From the NCBI RefSeq assembly GCF_030244015.1, contig NZ_JASSYX010000003.1, positions 310,001 through 374,000 of the forward strand: 64,000 bases of DNA, in the 5' to 3' direction. Below are positions 19,354 to 31,624 of this stretch, in pieces. Position 1 is the first letter of the stretch. Every line of letters begins with the position of its first letter. This DNA is from Pedobacter ginsengisoli (lineage in GTDB: Bacteria > Bacteroidota > Bacteroidia > Sphingobacteriales > Sphingobacteriaceae). A program made the position numbers and the translations under genes. The notes beneath the pieces are model-generated. The model was given only the letters and a program-made list of their open reading frames with translations, was not told where the DNA came from and searched no databases.

Positions 19354-19920
19354 ATGTTAAGAACTGAAATTGAAAAAGCACTTGAGGTTTTAAAAAATGG
19401 AGGGGTCATCCTTTATCCTACAGATACGGTTTGGGGACTTGGCTGCGATGCCACAAATGAAGCGGCTGTATCAAAGATCAATGAGATTAAGGGGCGTAGC
19501 AATGACAAAAGCTTCATCGTCCTGCTGGATTCGGACGCTAAACTCCAAAGTTATGTTACTGAGATTCCTGACGTTGCCTATGATCTGATTGAATACGCAG
19601 AGCACCCTTTAACTATTGTTTTTCCCGGAGCTAGAAACCTGGCAAAGAACGTGATCAATGAAGATGGCAGTGTTGGCGTAAGGATTGTAAAACATGATTT
19701 CTGCCAGCAGCTTATTCAGAGGTTCCGCAAGCCGTTAACTTCCACTTCCGCCAATATATCCGGTGAGCCTGCTCCGCGTTTTTTTGATGAAATCAGCGCA
19801 GAGATAAAAGAAGCTGCAGACTATGTAGTAGACCTGGAACAAGACTTACGCATTGAAAGAAAACCCTCTACCATTATGAAATTAGCGCCCGGAGGGCAAT
19901 TTTCCTTTATTAGAAGGTAA
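19354..19920 (+). CDS. L-threonylcarbamoyladenylate synthase (TsaC/YciO family)
   Basis: A 188-residue YrdC-fold protein. Motifs are ILYPTDTVWGLGCDA (about 19-33), KGRSNDKSFIVLL, TIVFPG and the C-terminal PLTSTSANISGEPAP. The family makes the threonylcarbamoyl-AMP used for t6A37 on ANN-decoding tRNAs. The protein is close to YciO in length, so TsaC activity is likely but not certain. Three tRNA-maturation genes (this one, cca, miaA) occur within 3.6 kb. Confidence 0.88.
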   Translation: MLRTEIEKALEVLKNGGVILYPTDTVWGLGCDATNEAAVSKINEIKGRSNDKSFIVLLDSDAKLQSYVTEIPDVAYDLIEYAEHPLTIVFPGARNLAKNVINEDGSVGVRIVKHDFCQQLIQRFRKPLTSTSANISGEPAPRFFDEISAEIKEAADYVVDLEQDLRIERKPSTIMKLAPGGQFSFIRR

Positions 19921-19927
19921 GTTTTAC

Positions 19928-19935
19928 TACTTTTG
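19928..19935 (+). promoter_or_regulatory. Possible internal promoter -7 element before cca
   Basis: TACTTTTG fits TAnnTTTG exactly and ends 11 nt before the cca ATG, in the 26-nt gap after the tsaC-type gene. No good -33 element is visible. A transcript from here would have a very short leader. Confidence 0.35.
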
Positions 19936-19946
19936 CAATTCAGCAA

Positions 19947-21353
19947 ATGGAAAAACATCTACAACACCCTGTTTTCAAAGCCCTTGCGAATATTGCAAAA
20001 AAGCACAACATCGAAGCATACGTGATTGGCGGCTATGTACGTGATATTTTCCTGCAAAGACCTTCCAAGGATATTGATATTGTGGTGCTGGGCAATGGCA
20101 TTGAATTCGCTGAACTGGCCGGCGCACAGCTGAAGGCCAAAGTGGCTGTTTTTAAAAACTTTGGTACTGCCATGTTGAAGCTGCAGGACCTGGAGATTGA
20201 ATTTGTAGGTGCCAGAAAAGAGTCTTACCGTTCAGACTCACGGAAACCGATAGTTGAAAACGGCACCATCAGTGATGATCAGCTTAGAAGGGATTTTACA
20301 ATTAATGCCCTCGCCATTTCTTTAAATGAAGCCAACTATGGCGCCCTGATAGATCCATTTAACGGAGTAGAAGATCTTTACAACCAGCTGATCAAAACTC
20401 CGCTGGACCCTGAACTGACTTTTTCTGATGATCCACTTCGCATGATGCGGGCCATCCGTTTTGCGTCCCAGCTCAATTTCAAAATAGATGAACCGGCCCT
20501 TAAAGCCATCAGCAAGCAAAAAAACAGGATCGCTATTGTATCGAAGGAGCGCATCACTGATGAACTCAATAAGATCATCCTTTCTCCAAAACCTTCACTG
20601 GGATTTAATTACCTGTTTGATACTGGTCTTTTGAAACTTATTTTCCCTCAGATGGCCAACCTGTATGGTGTTGAGGTCATCAAGGGAAAAGGACATAAAG
20701 ACAATTTTTATCACACACTACAGGTGCTGGACAATATATGTGAAACCACAAACGACCTTTGGCTTCGCTGGGCGGCAATTCTGCACGACATTGCCAAGCC
20801 TGCTACAAAACGTTTTGAAGAAGGGCATGGGTGGACATTTCATGGTCACGAAGATAAAGGTGCCCGGATGGTTCCTCAAATCTTTGCCCAGCTCAAACTT
20901 CCGCTCAATGAGAAAATGAAGTATGTTCAGAAACTTGTTCAGCTCCATCTTCGTCCTATTGTACTGGCACAGGAAGTTGTAACGGATTCAGCCGTAAGAA
21001 GGCTTCTTTTTGATGCTGGTGAAGATATTGAGAGCCTGATGCTGCTTTGCAATGCCGACGTAACCACAAAGAATGAATACAAAGTAAAGAAGTACCGCAA
21101 CAATTTTGAACTCGTCAAACAAAAGCTGAAAGATGTTGAGGAAAGGGATAAGATCAGAAACTGGCAGCCCCCTATTACCGGGAATGACATCATGAAAATA
21201 TTCGGACTGGGGGCGGGCAAAGAGGTTGGGATCATCAAAAATGCGATCCGTGAGGCGATTTTGGAAGGTGATATAACAAATACATACGATGATGCGTTAC
21301 AATTTATGCTTCTAAAAGCCAAAGAATTAGGCCTTTCGCCGGTAACGCATTAA
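19947..21353 (+). CDS. cca: CCA-adding tRNA nucleotidyltransferase / polyA polymerase family protein with HD domain
   Basis: A 468-residue class II nucleotidyltransferase. It has GGYVRDIFLQRPSKDIDIVV (about 28-47) with the catalytic DxD, a head-to-neck region RRDFTINALAI and DDPLRMMRAIRFASQL, and a C-terminal HD domain (LRWAAILHDIAKP...HGHEDKG). It adds or repairs the 3' CCA of tRNAs. The tRNA genes checked in this window do not encode CCA, so the activity is essential here. Confidence 0.92.
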   Translation: MEKHLQHPVFKALANIAKKHNIEAYVIGGYVRDIFLQRPSKDIDIVVLGNGIEFAELAGAQLKAKVAVFKNFGTAMLKLQDLEIEFVGARKESYRSDSRKPIVENGTISDDQLRRDFTINALAISLNEANYGALIDPFNGVEDLYNQLIKTPLDPELTFSDDPLRMMRAIRFASQLNFKIDEPALKAISKQKNRIAIVSKERITDELNKIILSPKPSLGFNYLFDTGLLKLIFPQMANLYGVEVIKGKGHKDNFYHTLQVLDNICETTNDLWLRWAAILHDIAKPATKRFEEGHGWTFHGHEDKGARMVPQIFAQLKLPLNEKMKYVQKLVQLHLRPIVLAQEVVTDSAVRRLLFDAGEDIESLMLLCNADVTTKNEYKVKKYRNNFELVKQKLKDVEERDKIRNWQPPITGNDIMKIFGLGAGKEVGIIKNAIREAILEGDITNTYDDALQFMLLKAKELGLSPVTH

Positions 21354-21410
21354 TACAATTATATAAAGTATATTTTATTTTTTAATTTTATAGCTAGAAA
21401 ATAAGCTCAG

Positions 21411-22073
21411 ATGGCAATTTACAGATTTAGAATAAGTTTCGAAGATTTCGATGAAGTAGTAAGGGAAATTGATATCAAATCAAACCAGACTTTTGAAGAC
21501 CTCCATAAAGCAATTCACCGTTCTACCGGATATTCAGCAGAGAAATCATCCTCATTCTATGTGAGCACTGACAATTGGATCAAGGGAGATGAGATCGCCT
21601 ACTTGCCCAGCCAGCGTAAAACAGATCGTGGTGTCGCCCTGATGGAGAACTCCAAACTGAGCAATTTCATTGAGGATCCACATCAAAAGTTTTATTATAT
21701 CTATAATTTCGACCGTCCTTTTGATTTCCATGTAGAGCTCATCAAGATCATTCTGGAAACCGATCCGAACATAGAATATCCATTCCTTGTTAAAAGTACT
21801 GGAGAGGCACCTAAGATCATCGATAAAAATAACATGGGCGCATTTGCAGCTGTGTCTTCAAACCCGGTATCTTCTGATTTCGATTTCCTGAATGAAATGG
21901 ATTTTGTACCTGAAGACACTGAAGAGCTTGAGGCCATGGGAGGCAGGGGAATCAATACCGATGTAAAAGATAATGACCACGATGAACAGGAACAGGAATC
22001 AGACGAGTCATCAGATGAGTTTGCAGATAATGAAAATTTCGAAGACGAACAGTTTAAGGAAGATGATTATTAA
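21411..22073 (+). CDS. pRiA4b ORF-3-like protein with acidic tail
   Basis: A 220-residue protein whose first 140 residues match the pRiA4b ORF-3-like (IS1096 TnpR-like) fold: IYRFRISFEDFDEVVREIDI, TFEDLHKAIHRSTGY, FYVSTDNWIKGDEIAY and KFYYIYNFDRPFDFHVELIK. The last 50 residues are almost entirely Asp/Glu/Gln. The domain was first noticed on mobile elements, but no transposase or terminal repeats are present here. The function is unknown. It is placed between cca and miaA, with only 9 nt to miaA. Confidence 0.8.
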   Translation: MAIYRFRISFEDFDEVVREIDIKSNQTFEDLHKAIHRSTGYSAEKSSSFYVSTDNWIKGDEIAYLPSQRKTDRGVALMENSKLSNFIEDPHQKFYYIYNFDRPFDFHVELIKIILETDPNIEYPFLVKSTGEAPKIIDKNNMGAFAAVSSNPVSSDFDFLNEMDFVPEDTEELEAMGGRGINTDVKDNDHDEQEQESDESSDEFADNENFEDEQFKEDDY

Positions 22074-22082
22074 TGCCTGGTC

Positions 22083-22991
22083 ATGGCAGTTGATAAAACG
22101 CTTATTGTAATAGTTGGCCCCACTGCCATCGGAAAAACTGCTTTGGCAATAACACTGGCAAAACAATTTTCAACAGAGATCATCTCCGCAGACTCCAGGC
22201 AGTTTTTTCGTGAAATGGAAATAGGCACCGCAAAACCTTCTGCGGAAGAGCTCGCCGCAGTGCCGCATCACTTCATCAATTCCCATAGCATTCAAACTTT
22301 ATTTAGTACCGGTGATTTTGAAGTTCAGGCACTCAGACTGATCGGAGAACTGTTCATAAAAAAAGATGTACTGATCATGGTTGGTGGATCGGGTCTCTAC
22401 ATCGATGCCATATGCAAAGGTCTTGATGAAATGCCGGGGACCGACCTGAACATCAGGATGCAGCTCAATCAGTTAATGGCAGCTGAAGGTCTGGACCTCA
22501 TCAGAAAGCAGCTCAGTGAACTTGACCCCGAATACTATCAGCAGGTAGATCAGTCAAACCCCCAGCGCATGATCAGGGGATTAGAATTCTTCTTATCTAC
22601 AGGCCGGAAATTGTCGTCATTTTTTACCAACAGCAAAAAACAACGCCCATTTAAGATCTTAAAGATAGGATTGAATACGGACCGCACCCTGCTTTACGAG
22701 CGCATCAACCGCAGGGTAGATCAAATGATGGAAAATGGATTGCTGGGTGAAGTGGAAGGTCTGCAGCAATACTGCCACTACAATGCCCTGAATACTGTAG
22801 GCTATTCTGAACTATTTGATCATCTTGACGGAAAGATCACCTTAGCCGAAGCAGTTGATAAGATCAAGCAAAATACCCGCAGATTTGCCAAACGCCAGCT
22901 GACCTGGTTTAGAAAAGATGACGGCACCACATGGTTTGAACCCAATCAAACAGATGCCATCATCAGTTACATTAAAGGGAATTTGAATTAA
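22083..22991 (+). CDS. miaA: tRNA dimethylallyltransferase
   Basis: A 302-residue enzyme that adds the dimethylallyl group to A37 of tRNAs reading UNN codons. P-loop VGPTAIGKTAL (about 11-21), then ISADSRQFFREMEIGTAKPS with the conserved DSxQ-type motif, GGSGLYIDAI, and the C-terminal NTRRFAKRQLTWFR. Full length. The stop codon interlocks with the convergent DUF3467 gene (TTAA, 22988-22991). Confidence 0.95.
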   Translation: MAVDKTLIVIVGPTAIGKTALAITLAKQFSTEIISADSRQFFREMEIGTAKPSAEELAAVPHHFINSHSIQTLFSTGDFEVQALRLIGELFIKKDVLIMVGGSGLYIDAICKGLDEMPGTDLNIRMQLNQLMAAEGLDLIRKQLSELDPEYYQQVDQSNPQRMIRGLEFFLSTGRKLSSFFTNSKKQRPFKILKIGLNTDRTLLYERINRRVDQMMENGLLGEVEGLQQYCHYNALNTVGYSELFDHLDGKITLAEAVDKIKQNTRRFAKRQLTWFRKDDGTTWFEPNQTDAIISYIKGNLN

Positions 22992-23302
22992 GCCTGTGCC
23001 GGCGGGCCGCCAAAGTTCATTGGAAAGCCCGGAGGTTCTTCATGCGTCTTTATTCTTCCGTTTATTGCTTCGTATTTTTCAATATTGTCCTGCATAGCAC
23101 CAAGTAATCTTTTGGCATGCTCAGGGGTCAGGATGATCCTGGATTTTACCCTTGCTTTTGGCACACCGGGCATCACCCTGATAAAGTCCAGTACAAACTC
23201 AGTATTGGAATGGGTAATGATCGCAAGGTTAGAAAATATACCCTCCGCTATTTCTTCGGAAAGTTCTATGTTGAGTTGGTTGTCGTTATTTTGTTCTTCC
23301 AT
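22988..23302 (-). CDS. DUF3467 family protein
   Basis: A 104-residue protein with the DUF3467 pattern (EGIFSNLAIITHSNTEFVLDFIRVMPG, KARVKSRIILTPEHAKRLL). The family is widespread in Bacteroidota and has no established function. It lies immediately after the rpoC terminator in a head-to-tail arrangement and converges on miaA. Confidence 0.85.
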   Translation of the reverse strand: MEEQNNDNQLNIELSEEIAEGIFSNLAIITHSNTEFVLDFIRVMPGVPKARVKSRIILTPEHAKRLLGAMQDNIEKYEAINGRIKTHEEPPGFPMNFGGPPAQA

Positions 23303-23359
23303 AAGACAAAACTAATGGTTAATGCGGGTAATCAGAAAAAACCAGGTTAAAAAATAACC

Positions 23360-23397
23360 ACAAAAAAAGTCCCCCAGCTTAAAAGAAGGGGGACTTT
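23360..23397 (-). terminator. Rho-independent terminator of the rpoBC operon
   Basis: Stem AAAGTCCCCC (23366-23375) / GGGGGACTTT (23388-23397) with a 12-nt loop and a T run on the minus strand, 17 bp after rpoC. Confidence 0.9.
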
Positions 23398-23414
23398 GAA
23401 ATTATTTAAAGAAA

Positions 23415-26400
23415 TTAAGCTTCTACTTCTTCTTGTTTTGAAGCGAGTAACTTATCGTATTCTTCCTGAGAACCAACAATGATACGCTCATATCCGCGAA
23501 CACCGGTTCCTGAAGGAATTAAGTGTCCAACAATTACGTTCTCTTTCAATCCAAGCATACTGTCACGTTTACCAGCAATAGCTGCCTCGTTCAATACTTT
23601 TGTTGTTTCCTGGAATGAAGCTGCAGAAATGAATGATTTAGTACCCAATGAAGCACGTGTAATACCCTGCAGCACTGAACTCGCGGTTGCAGGTCTTGCA
23701 TCACGAACCTCAATTTGTTTCAGATCTTTACGTTTCAGCTGAGAATTTTCATCTCTTAATTTACGTAAAGAAAGAATCTGACCAGGTTTAACAGTGTTTG
23801 AATCACCGGCTTCTACCACAACTTTTTTGTCATAGATCTCATCATTTTCAATCATGAAGTCCCAACGGTCTACAGAGTTGTTCTCTAAGAAACTGGTATC
23901 ACCCGGATCTTCGATGTGTACTTTCTGCATCATCTGGTGTACGATCACTTCAAAGTGCTTATCGTTGATCTTCACACCCTGCAGACGATAGACCTCCTGA
24001 ATACCGTTAACCAGGTATTCCTGTACAGCCGCAGGTCCTTTAATTGCAAGGATGTCCGCAGGAGAGATAGAACCATCTGAAAGCGGCATACCAGCTTTCA
24101 CGAAGTCATTGTCCTGAACTAAAATGTGTTTAGACAACGGCACCAGGTATTTTTTAACCTCTCCGTCTTTCGACTCGATGGTCATTTCCCTGTTACCACG
24201 TTTCACACCACCCAAAGTTACTACACCATCAATTTCCGTTACTACTGCAGGGTTAGACGGGTTACGTGCTTCGAAAAGCTCAGTAACACGCGGCAAACCA
24301 CCCGTAATATCCCTCGTCTTACCAGTCGCACGAGGAATTTTAACCAGGATCTGACCAGTCTGAACTGCTTCACCTTCGTCGATTGCAATGTGTGCTCCAA
24401 CAGGAATGTTATAACCTCTGATCAGCTCGCCTTTTTTGTCAACGATCCTTACAGAAGGGTTTTTAGTTTTGTCACGCGTATCGATAATTACTTTTTCACG
24501 GTGACCGGTCTGCTCATCTGATTCTTCACGGTAGGTTACACCTTCAATGATGGCGTCAAATTCAATCTTACCGGCAAATTCTGAAATGATTACCGCATTA
24601 TATGGATCCCATGAACAAATTCTGTCCCCTTTTGAAATTTTAGTCCCGTCCTCAACATACAGGAATGAACCATAAGGAATGTTATTGGTCATGATTACCT
24701 TACCGGTAACAGGCTCAACGATCTTGAACTCACCCGAACGGCCAAGTACAATTTGTGTATCACCGTCCTCGGTTTTAGTAGAAACCGTACGAACATTTTC
24801 AAATTCTATGATACCATCAAACTTAGCGATGATCTGAGATTCAGCAGCAATGTTTGATGCGGTACCACCCACGTGGAACGTACGAAGTGTCAGCTGCGTA
24901 CCCGGCTCACCAATGGACTGAGCGGCAATTACACCCACAGCCTCACCTTTCTGAACACGTTTACCAGTTGCAAGGTTACGTCCGTAACAAAGTGCACAAA
25001 CACCTCTTTGATTTTCGCAAGTCAGTACCGAACGGATTTCAACGCCTTCCAGCGGAGATTCTTCTATCGCTTTAGCAATATCTTCGTCAATATCCTGTCC
25101 GGCAGACACTAACAACTTACCATCCAAAGGATTAAATACATCATGAAGCGAAATACGGCCTAAAAGTCTGTCGTACAATGGCTCAACGATGTCCTCGTTG
25201 TCTTTCAACGCAGTAGTATACATGCCTCTCAAAGTGCCGCAATCTTCAGAATTTACGATCATATCCTGTGCAACGTCGTGCAGACGACGGGTCAGATAAC
25301 CAGCATCAGCTGTTTTTAACGCCGTATCCGCCAAACCTTTACGGGCACCGTGAGTAGAAATAAAATATTCCAGTACTGACAGTCCTTCCTTAAAGTTAGA
25401 CAAGATCGGGTTTTCAATAATCTCACCACCAGAACCTGATTTCTGAGGTTTGGCCATCAATCCCCTCATTCCGCAGAGCTGACGAATCTGCTCTTTAGAA
25501 CCACGGGCTCCGGAGTCAAGCATCATATACACAGAGTTGAATCCCTGGTTATCGCTTGACAACTGGTTCATTACGAACGAAGTCAAACGGTTATTGATAC
25601 GTGTCCATATATCGATGATCTGATTGTAACGCTCGTTGTTGGTAATGAATCCCATATTATAGTTATTCCTCACCTCCTCAACCTCGGCAGAAGCCTGCTG
25701 CAATAATGTATGTTTCTCAACAGGAATGTTTACGTCTTGTAAATTAAACGACAAACCTCCTCTGAATGCCATCTGGAATCCTAGTTCTTTGATATCATCA
25801 AGGAATTTAGAAGCACGCGCCATACCAGTGATCTTCACAACATCACCAATAATATCTCTTAAAGATTTTTTGGTAAGCAGTTCATTGATATATCCTACCT
25901 CTTCAGGAACCATCTGGTTGAACAATACACGTCCTACAGTAGTTTCAGTCAGTCTGTTTACAATATTTCCGTTCTCATCCTTTACATTTACTTTTACTTT
26001 GATAAAGGCATGAAGATCAATTTGTTTCTCATTGTAAGCAATGATTACTTCTTCAGGAGAATAGAATACCGAATCCTGTCCTTTAACAACACGGCCTTCG
26101 TCAGTTCTCCGGCCTTTGGTAATATAATAAAGACCCAAAACCATATCCTGTGATGGTACAGTAATAGGTGTACCGTTTGCAGGGTTCAGGATGTTATGGG
26201 CAGCAAGCATCAATACCTGTGCCTCCAAAATCGCAGCATGACCCAGCGGTAAGTGAACCGCCATCTGGTCACCGTCAAAATCCGCGTTGAAAGCGGTACA
26301 AACTAACGGGTGCAACTGAATCGCTTTTCCTTCAACCAGTTTAGGCTGGAAAGACTGGATACCCAACCTGTGCAATGTTGGCGCACGGTTTAGCAATACA

Positions 26401-27701
26401 GGATGACCTTTCAAAACATTCTCCAGGATATCCCAAACCAGCGGGTCTTTCCTGTCTACAATTTTCTTTGCAGATTTAACAGTTTTAACGATCCCTCTTT
26501 CTATCATCTTACGGATGATAAACGGTTTGAACAGCTCAGCTGCCATATCCTTAGGTAAACCGCACTCGTGTAATTTCAGGTTTGGCCCTACAACAATTAC
26601 AGAACGTGCTGAATAATCCACACGTTTACCCAATAAATTCTGACGGAAACGACCTTGTTTACCTTTCAGAATATCTGAAAGAGATTTCAAAGCACGGTTA
26701 CCTTCAGTTTTTACGGCATTAACCTTGCGTGAATTATCAAATAAAGAGTCAACTGCTTCCTGCAACATACGTTTTTCATTACGTAAGATTACTTCAGGAG
26801 CTTTAATCTCTATCAATCGCTTCAAACGGTTGTTACGGATAATTACACGACGATACAGGTCATTCAAATCGGAAGTCGCAAAACGACCACCTTCCAAAGG
26901 AACCAGCGGACGCAATTCCGGTGGTATAACCGGAACGATCTTAATGATCATCCACTCCGGATTGTTCTCAATACGAGACCTTGAACCACGGAAAGCCTCT
27001 ACAACCTGAAGACGTTTTAATGCCTCATTTTTACGTTGTTGTGAAGTCTCATTTGCAGCCTGGTGACGCAGGTTATATGATAATGTGTCCAGATCAATAC
27101 GTTTCAACAAATCCTCTAATGCTTCAGCACCCATTTTGGCGATGAATTTATTAGGATCCTTGTCATCCAGGTATTGGTTCTCTTTTGGCAACTTATCAAG
27201 AATATCTAAATATTCTTCTTCAGTTAAGAAATCCATGTACTGGATACCTTCTTCAGACATTAATCCCGCCTGTATCACTACATAGCGTTCATAATAGATG
27301 ATCAGGTCAAGCCTTTTAGTAGGCAGACCCAGCAGGTAACCGATTTTATTCGGCAATGAGCGGAAATACCAGATGTGCGCAACAGGAACCACCAAATTGA
27401 TGTGTCCCATACGCTCTCTCCGTACTTTCTTCTCAGTTACCTCAACACCGCAGCGGTCGCAAACAATACCCTTATAACGGATGCGCTTGTATTTACCGCA
27501 GTGACATTCGTAATCTTTTACCGGACCAAAAATACGCTCGCAGAACAAACCGTCACGTTCAGGTTTGTAAGTACGGTAATTAATGGTTTCAGGTTTCAAC
27601 ACCTCACCACTTGAGCGCTCCAAAATAGCCTCAGGCGACGCCAAACTAATGGTGATCGAGGTGAAATTGCTTTTTAATTTATTATCCTTTTTGTAAGACA
27701 T
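23415..27701 (-). CDS. rpoC: DNA-directed RNA polymerase subunit beta'
   Basis: Catalytic subunit, 1428 aa. The N-terminal zinc site [21 protein letters not shown], the active-site motif [12 protein letters not shown], the second zinc site [16 protein letters not shown] and the trigger-loop region [16 protein letters not shown] are all present. The length is in the usual Bacteroidota range. It starts 21 nt after the rpoB stop and ends the rplKAJL-rpoBC transcript at a strong terminator. Confidence 0.98.
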   Translation of the reverse strand: MSYKKDNKLKSNFTSITISLASPEAILERSSGEVLKPETINYRTYKPERDGLFCERIFGPVKDYECHCGKYKRIRYKGIVCDRCGVEVTEKKVRRERMGHINLVVPVAHIWYFRSLPNKIGYLLGLPTKRLDLIIYYERYVVIQAGLMSEEGIQYMDFLTEEEYLDILDKLPKENQYLDDKDPNKFIAKMGAEALEDLLKRIDLDTLSYNLRHQAANETSQQRKNEALKRLQVVEAFRGSRSRIENNPEWMIIKIVPVIPPELRPLVPLEGGRFATSDLNDLYRRVIIRNNRLKRLIEIKAPEVILRNEKRMLQEAVDSLFDNSRKVNAVKTEGNRALKSLSDILKGKQGRFRQNLLGKRVDYSARSVIVVGPNLKLHECGLPKDMAAELFKPFIIRKMIERGIVKTVKSAKKIVDRKDPLVWDILENVLKGHPVLLNRAPTLHRLGIQSFQPKLVEGKAIQLHPLVCTAFNADFDGDQMAVHLPLGHAAILEAQVLMLAAHNILNPANGTPITVPSQDMVLGLYYITKGRRTDEGRVVKGQDSVFYSPEEVIIAYNEKQIDLHAFIKVKVNVKDENGNIVNRLTETTVGRVLFNQMVPEEVGYINELLTKKSLRDIIGDVVKITGMARASKFLDDIKELGFQMAFRGGLSFNLQDVNIPVEKHTLLQQASAEVEEVRNNYNMGFITNNERYNQIIDIWTRINNRLTSFVMNQLSSDNQGFNSVYMMLDSGARGSKEQIRQLCGMRGLMAKPQKSGSGGEIIENPILSNFKEGLSVLEYFISTHGARKGLADTALKTADAGYLTRRLHDVAQDMIVNSEDCGTLRGMYTTALKDNEDIVEPLYDRLLGRISLHDVFNPLDGKLLVSAGQDIDEDIAKAIEESPLEGVEIRSVLTCENQRGVCALCYGRNLATGKRVQKGEAVGVIAAQSIGEPGTQLTLRTFHVGGTASNIAAESQIIAKFDGIIEFENVRTVSTKTEDGDTQIVLGRSGEFKIVEPVTGKVIMTNNIPYGSFLYVEDGTKISKGDRICSWDPYNAVIISEFAGKIEFDAIIEGVTYREESDEQTGHREKVIIDTRDKTKNPSVRIVDKKGELIRGYNIPVGAHIAIDEGEAVQTGQILVKIPRATGKTRDITGGLPRVTELFEARNPSNPAVVTEIDGVVTLGGVKRGNREMTIESKDGEVKKYLVPLSKHILVQDNDFVKAGMPLSDGSISPADILAIKGPAAVQEYLVNGIQEVYRLQGVKINDKHFEVIVHQMMQKVHIEDPGDTSFLENNSVDRWDFMIENDEIYDKKVVVEAGDSNTVKPGQILSLRKLRDENSQLKRKDLKQIEVRDARPATASSVLQGITRASLGTKSFISAASFQETTKVLNEAAIAGKRDSMLGLKENVIVGHLIPSGTGVRGYERIIVGSQEEYDKLLASKQEEVEA

Positions 27702-27722
27702 AGCTCTTTTGTGTTTTATACG

Positions 27723-30700
27723 TTAGTCTAACGTAATATCCAAACCTAATCCGCGCAGCTCATGTACCAGTACATTGAATGATTCCGGTACACCAGGTGT
27801 AGGAAGGTTTTCGCCTTTTACAATCGCTTCGTAAGTTTTAGCCCTGCCGATCACATCATCTGACTTAACAGTTAAGATCTCCTGCAGGATATTGGCAGCA
27901 CCAAATGCTTCAAGTGCCCAAACCTCCATCTCACCAAAACGCTGACCACCAAACTGGGCTTTACCACCCAATGGCTGTTGTGTGATCAATGAATATGGTC
28001 CGATTGAACGTGCGTGCATCTTATCATCAACCATGTGTCCAAGTTTCAGCATATAGATGATACCTACAGTCGTTGGCTGGTCAAATTTCTCGCCCGTTAA
28101 ACCATTGTTCAGATAAGTTCTTCCCGAAGCCGGCAAACCTGCCTTAGCGATCCATTCCTCGACTTCATCATGTTTAGCACCATCAAAGATCGGGGTTGCA
28201 AATTTAACACCCAATTCTTTACCGGCCCATGCCAGGACAGTTTCATAGATCTGACCAAGGTTCATACGTGAAGGCACACCCAACGGGTTCAGCACGATAT
28301 CAACCGGAGTCCCGTCTTCTAAGAACGGCATATCCTCATCACGTACGATACGGGCTACAATACCCTTATTCCCATGACGGCCAGCCATCTTATCACCTAC
28401 TTTTAGTTTACGTTTCTTAGCAACATACACTTTAGCCATTTGAACAATACCCGATGGCAGCTCATCACCCACGCTGATGGCAAACTTATCGCGTTTGTAT
28501 GCACCAAGTTCTTCGTTTACACGAATACCATAGTTGTGAAGCAACAATTTGATCTGGTCATTCTTGTCATCATCAGTAGTCCATTTGTATGGATTAATGT
28601 GTGCATATTCCAGGTCAGCCAGACTTTTCTGAGTGAATTTCGCTCCTTTAGGGAATAACAGTTCTTTATAAACGTTGTATACGCCCTGAGAAGTTTTACC
28701 ATTTACAATCTGGAACAACTTGTCAACAAGTTCATTCTTCAGATTCATTACGGTAATCTCATACTTTTTATCCAGCTTCTCTATCGCTGATTTTTCCTCA
28801 GCTTTAGTCGTTTTTTTAGCTCTTGAGAACAGTTTGGTATCAATGACCACACCCTTGATAGAAGGAGGTGTTTTCAATGACGCATCTTTCACGTCACCGG
28901 CTTTGTCACCAAATATCGCACGCAATAACTTCTCTTCCGGTGAAGGATCAGATTCTCCTTTAGGAGTAATCTTACCGATCAGGATATCACCTTCTTTAAC
29001 CTCAGCACCGATACGGATAATACCGTTTTCGTCAAGGTCCTTAGTCGCTTCCTCAGAAACGTTAGGGATATCCGGTGTCAGTTCTTCCTCGCCACGTTTA
29101 GTATCACGTACCTCAAGCTCAAACTCCTCAATATGAAGTGAAGTAAAGATATCTTCCCTGACAATACGCTCGTTGATCACGATCGCATCCTCAAAGTTGT
29201 ATCCCTGCCAAGGCATGAAAGCAACTTTTAAGTTTCTTCCTAAAGCCAGTTCACCATTTTCAGTTGCGTAACCTTCACAAAGTACCTGTCCTTTTACAAC
29301 TTTCTGACCTTTCTTAACGATCGGTTTCAGGTTGATACAAGTATTTTGGTTGGTTTTCTTGAACTTGATCAGCTTATAAGTCTTACTATCACCTTCGAAA
29401 GAAACCAAACGATCGCCGTCGTTCCTGACATATTTGATAGTGATCTCATTTGCATCAACATATTCTACCACACCATCACCTTCAGCATTGATCAGAGTTC
29501 TGGAGTCGCGGGCTACGCGGCCTTCCAGACCAGTACCTACAATTGGCGCTTCAGGGCGCAGCAAAGGCACCGCCTGACGCTGCATATTCGATCCCATCAA
29601 AGCCCTGTTCGCATCATCATGCTCCAGGAAAGGAATCAATGAAGCAGCGATCGAAGTGATCTGATTAGGAGCAATATCCATCAAATCGAGTTTCTCAGGT
29701 TCAATGATCGGGAAGTCACCTTCATAACGCGCTTTCACACGCGGAGTAGTAAAATTACCTTTCTCATCATATTCCGCATTGGCCTGGGCAATGGTCTTGC
29801 CATCTTCATCCTCAGCAGATAGATAGATCACCGGCTCATCTACAGAAACGATACCGTTCTCTACCTTTTTATATGGAGTTTCAATGAAACCTAAGTTGTT
29901 GATCTTCGCATGTACACAAAGAGATGAGATCAGACCAATGTTTGGTCCCTCCGGTGTCTCAATAGTACATAGTCGGCCGTAGTGGGTATAGTGTACGTCA
30001 CGTACCTCAAAACCTGCACGCTCACGTGAAAGACCACCGGGGCCTAAAGCTGAAAGACGACGCTTGTGCGTGATCTCCGCCAAAGGATTTGTCTGATCCA
30101 TGAACTGGGACAACTGGTTGGTTCCAAAGAACGAATTGATCACGGACGATAAAGTACGCGCATTGATCAGATCGGTTGGAGTAAACACCTCGTTATCACG
30201 GATGTTCATACGCTCACGGATTGTACGGGCCATACGGGCCAGACCAACGCCGAACTGAGCATACAACTGCTCTCCCACTGTACGAACACGACGGTTTGAC
30301 AAGTGGTCGATATCATCCACCTCTTCTTTAGAGTTGATCAGTTTGATCAGATATTTAACAATCGCAATAATATCTGCTTTTGTCAAAACCTTAACATGAT
30401 CAGGAGTATCCATTTTCAACTTGCGGTTGATCCTGTAACGGCCTACATCACCAAGGTCATAACGTTTATCCGAGAAGAACAAACGCTCAATGATACCCCT
30501 TGCAGTTTCTTCATCAGGTGGTTCTGCATTACGCAAAGCACGATAGATGTTTTCAACCGCTTCTTTTTCAGAGTTTGAAGTATCTTTTTGTAAAGTATTA
30601 TAGATAATCGTGTAATCAGCCTGGCTTGCACCGTCATCTTTAGACAAGATGATGGTTTTCACACCAGCGTCAATGATCAAATCGATATGGTCGTCTTCTA

Positions 30701-31526
30701 AAACAGTATCCCTGTCCAAGATCACTTCGTTACGATCTATAGAAACTACCTCACCGGTATCTTCATCTACAAAATCTTCAACCCATTTTCTCAGAACCCT
30801 TGCAGCAAGTTTACGGCCGATGTATTTTTTCAAACCCGATTTGCTCACCTTTACCTCGTCGGCAAGGTCAAACAGCTCAAGAATGTCTTTATCAGAATCG
30901 TAACCAATAGCACGTAACAAGGTGGTAACCGGGAATTTTTTCTTACGATCGATGTAGGCATACATGACATTGTTCACGTCAGTAGCAAATTCGATCCAAG
31001 ATCCTTTAAATGGAATTACACGGGCAGAATAAAGCTTGGTACCGTTGGTGTGACGGCTCTGGCCGAAAAACACACCCGGAGACCTGTGCAATTGAGAAAC
31101 AATTACACGCTCTGCGCCGTTAATAACAAATGTACCCTTAGGAGTCATATAAGGTATGGTTCCTAAATACACATCTTGAATGATGGTTTCAAAATCCTCA
31201 TGTTCAGCATCATTACAGGAAAGCTTGAGCTTCGCCTTTAATGGAACACTATAGGTCAATCCACGGTCGATACACTCAGGTATATCATAACGCGGTGGAT
31301 CAATAAAATAATCAAGGAACTCCAGAACAAAAATGTTCCTGGAATCAGTGATTGGGAAATTTTCAGCAAACACCTTAAATAAACCCTCTGTATGACGGTT
31401 ATCAGAAGTTGTTTCGATCTGAAAAAATTCTCTGAATGATTGCAACTGTACATCTAGAAAATCTGGATAATCTATGATGTGCTTACTACGTGCAAAATTT
31501 ACTCTTTGGTCGACTTTATTTGCCAA
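27723..31526 (-). CDS. rpoB: DNA-directed RNA polymerase subunit beta
   Basis: A 1267-residue subunit. The rifampicin-binding region reads [21 protein letters not shown] followed by [15 protein letters not shown], with the residues found in rifampicin-sensitive enzymes. The C-terminal [24 protein letters not shown] motif is intact. The 154-nt gap to rplL contains a 12-bp perfect hairpin without a T run, which may set the rplL to rpoB expression ratio. Confidence 0.98.
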   Translation of the reverse strand: MANKVDQRVNFARSKHIIDYPDFLDVQLQSFREFFQIETTSDNRHTEGLFKVFAENFPITDSRNIFVLEFLDYFIDPPRYDIPECIDRGLTYSVPLKAKLKLSCNDAEHEDFETIIQDVYLGTIPYMTPKGTFVINGAERVIVSQLHRSPGVFFGQSRHTNGTKLYSARVIPFKGSWIEFATDVNNVMYAYIDRKKKFPVTTLLRAIGYDSDKDILELFDLADEVKVSKSGLKKYIGRKLAARVLRKWVEDFVDEDTGEVVSIDRNEVILDRDTVLEDDHIDLIIDAGVKTIILSKDDGASQADYTIIYNTLQKDTSNSEKEAVENIYRALRNAEPPDEETARGIIERLFFSDKRYDLGDVGRYRINRKLKMDTPDHVKVLTKADIIAIVKYLIKLINSKEEVDDIDHLSNRRVRTVGEQLYAQFGVGLARMARTIRERMNIRDNEVFTPTDLINARTLSSVINSFFGTNQLSQFMDQTNPLAEITHKRRLSALGPGGLSRERAGFEVRDVHYTHYGRLCTIETPEGPNIGLISSLCVHAKINNLGFIETPYKKVENGIVSVDEPVIYLSAEDEDGKTIAQANAEYDEKGNFTTPRVKARYEGDFPIIEPEKLDLMDIAPNQITSIAASLIPFLEHDDANRALMGSNMQRQAVPLLRPEAPIVGTGLEGRVARDSRTLINAEGDGVVEYVDANEITIKYVRNDGDRLVSFEGDSKTYKLIKFKKTNQNTCINLKPIVKKGQKVVKGQVLCEGYATENGELALGRNLKVAFMPWQGYNFEDAIVINERIVREDIFTSLHIEEFELEVRDTKRGEEELTPDIPNVSEEATKDLDENGIIRIGAEVKEGDILIGKITPKGESDPSPEEKLLRAIFGDKAGDVKDASLKTPPSIKGVVIDTKLFSRAKKTTKAEEKSAIEKLDKKYEITVMNLKNELVDKLFQIVNGKTSQGVYNVYKELLFPKGAKFTQKSLADLEYAHINPYKWTTDDDKNDQIKLLLHNYGIRVNEELGAYKRDKFAISVGDELPSGIVQMAKVYVAKKRKLKVGDKMAGRHGNKGIVARIVRDEDMPFLEDGTPVDIVLNPLGVPSRMNLGQIYETVLAWAGKELGVKFATPIFDGAKHDEVEEWIAKAGLPASGRTYLNNGLTGEKFDQPTTVGIIYMLKLGHMVDDKMHARSIGPYSLITQQPLGGKAQFGGQRFGEMEVWALEAFGAANILQEILTVKSDDVIGRAKTYEAIVKGENLPTPGVPESFNVLVHELRGLGLDITLD

Positions 31527-31624
31527 TGGACTAAAGTTAATTTACTTTAAGAATAAACTATTTGTTTGGTTAGCCGTTAAAACTTCTCATCAACCAAACA
31601 AGGTGAAAAGTTTATAAACAGGTA

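Noticed and set aside
21411..22073. pRiA4b-like gene as part of a mobile element
   Set aside because: No transposase, terminal inverted repeats or target duplications nearby; it sits among housekeeping genes.
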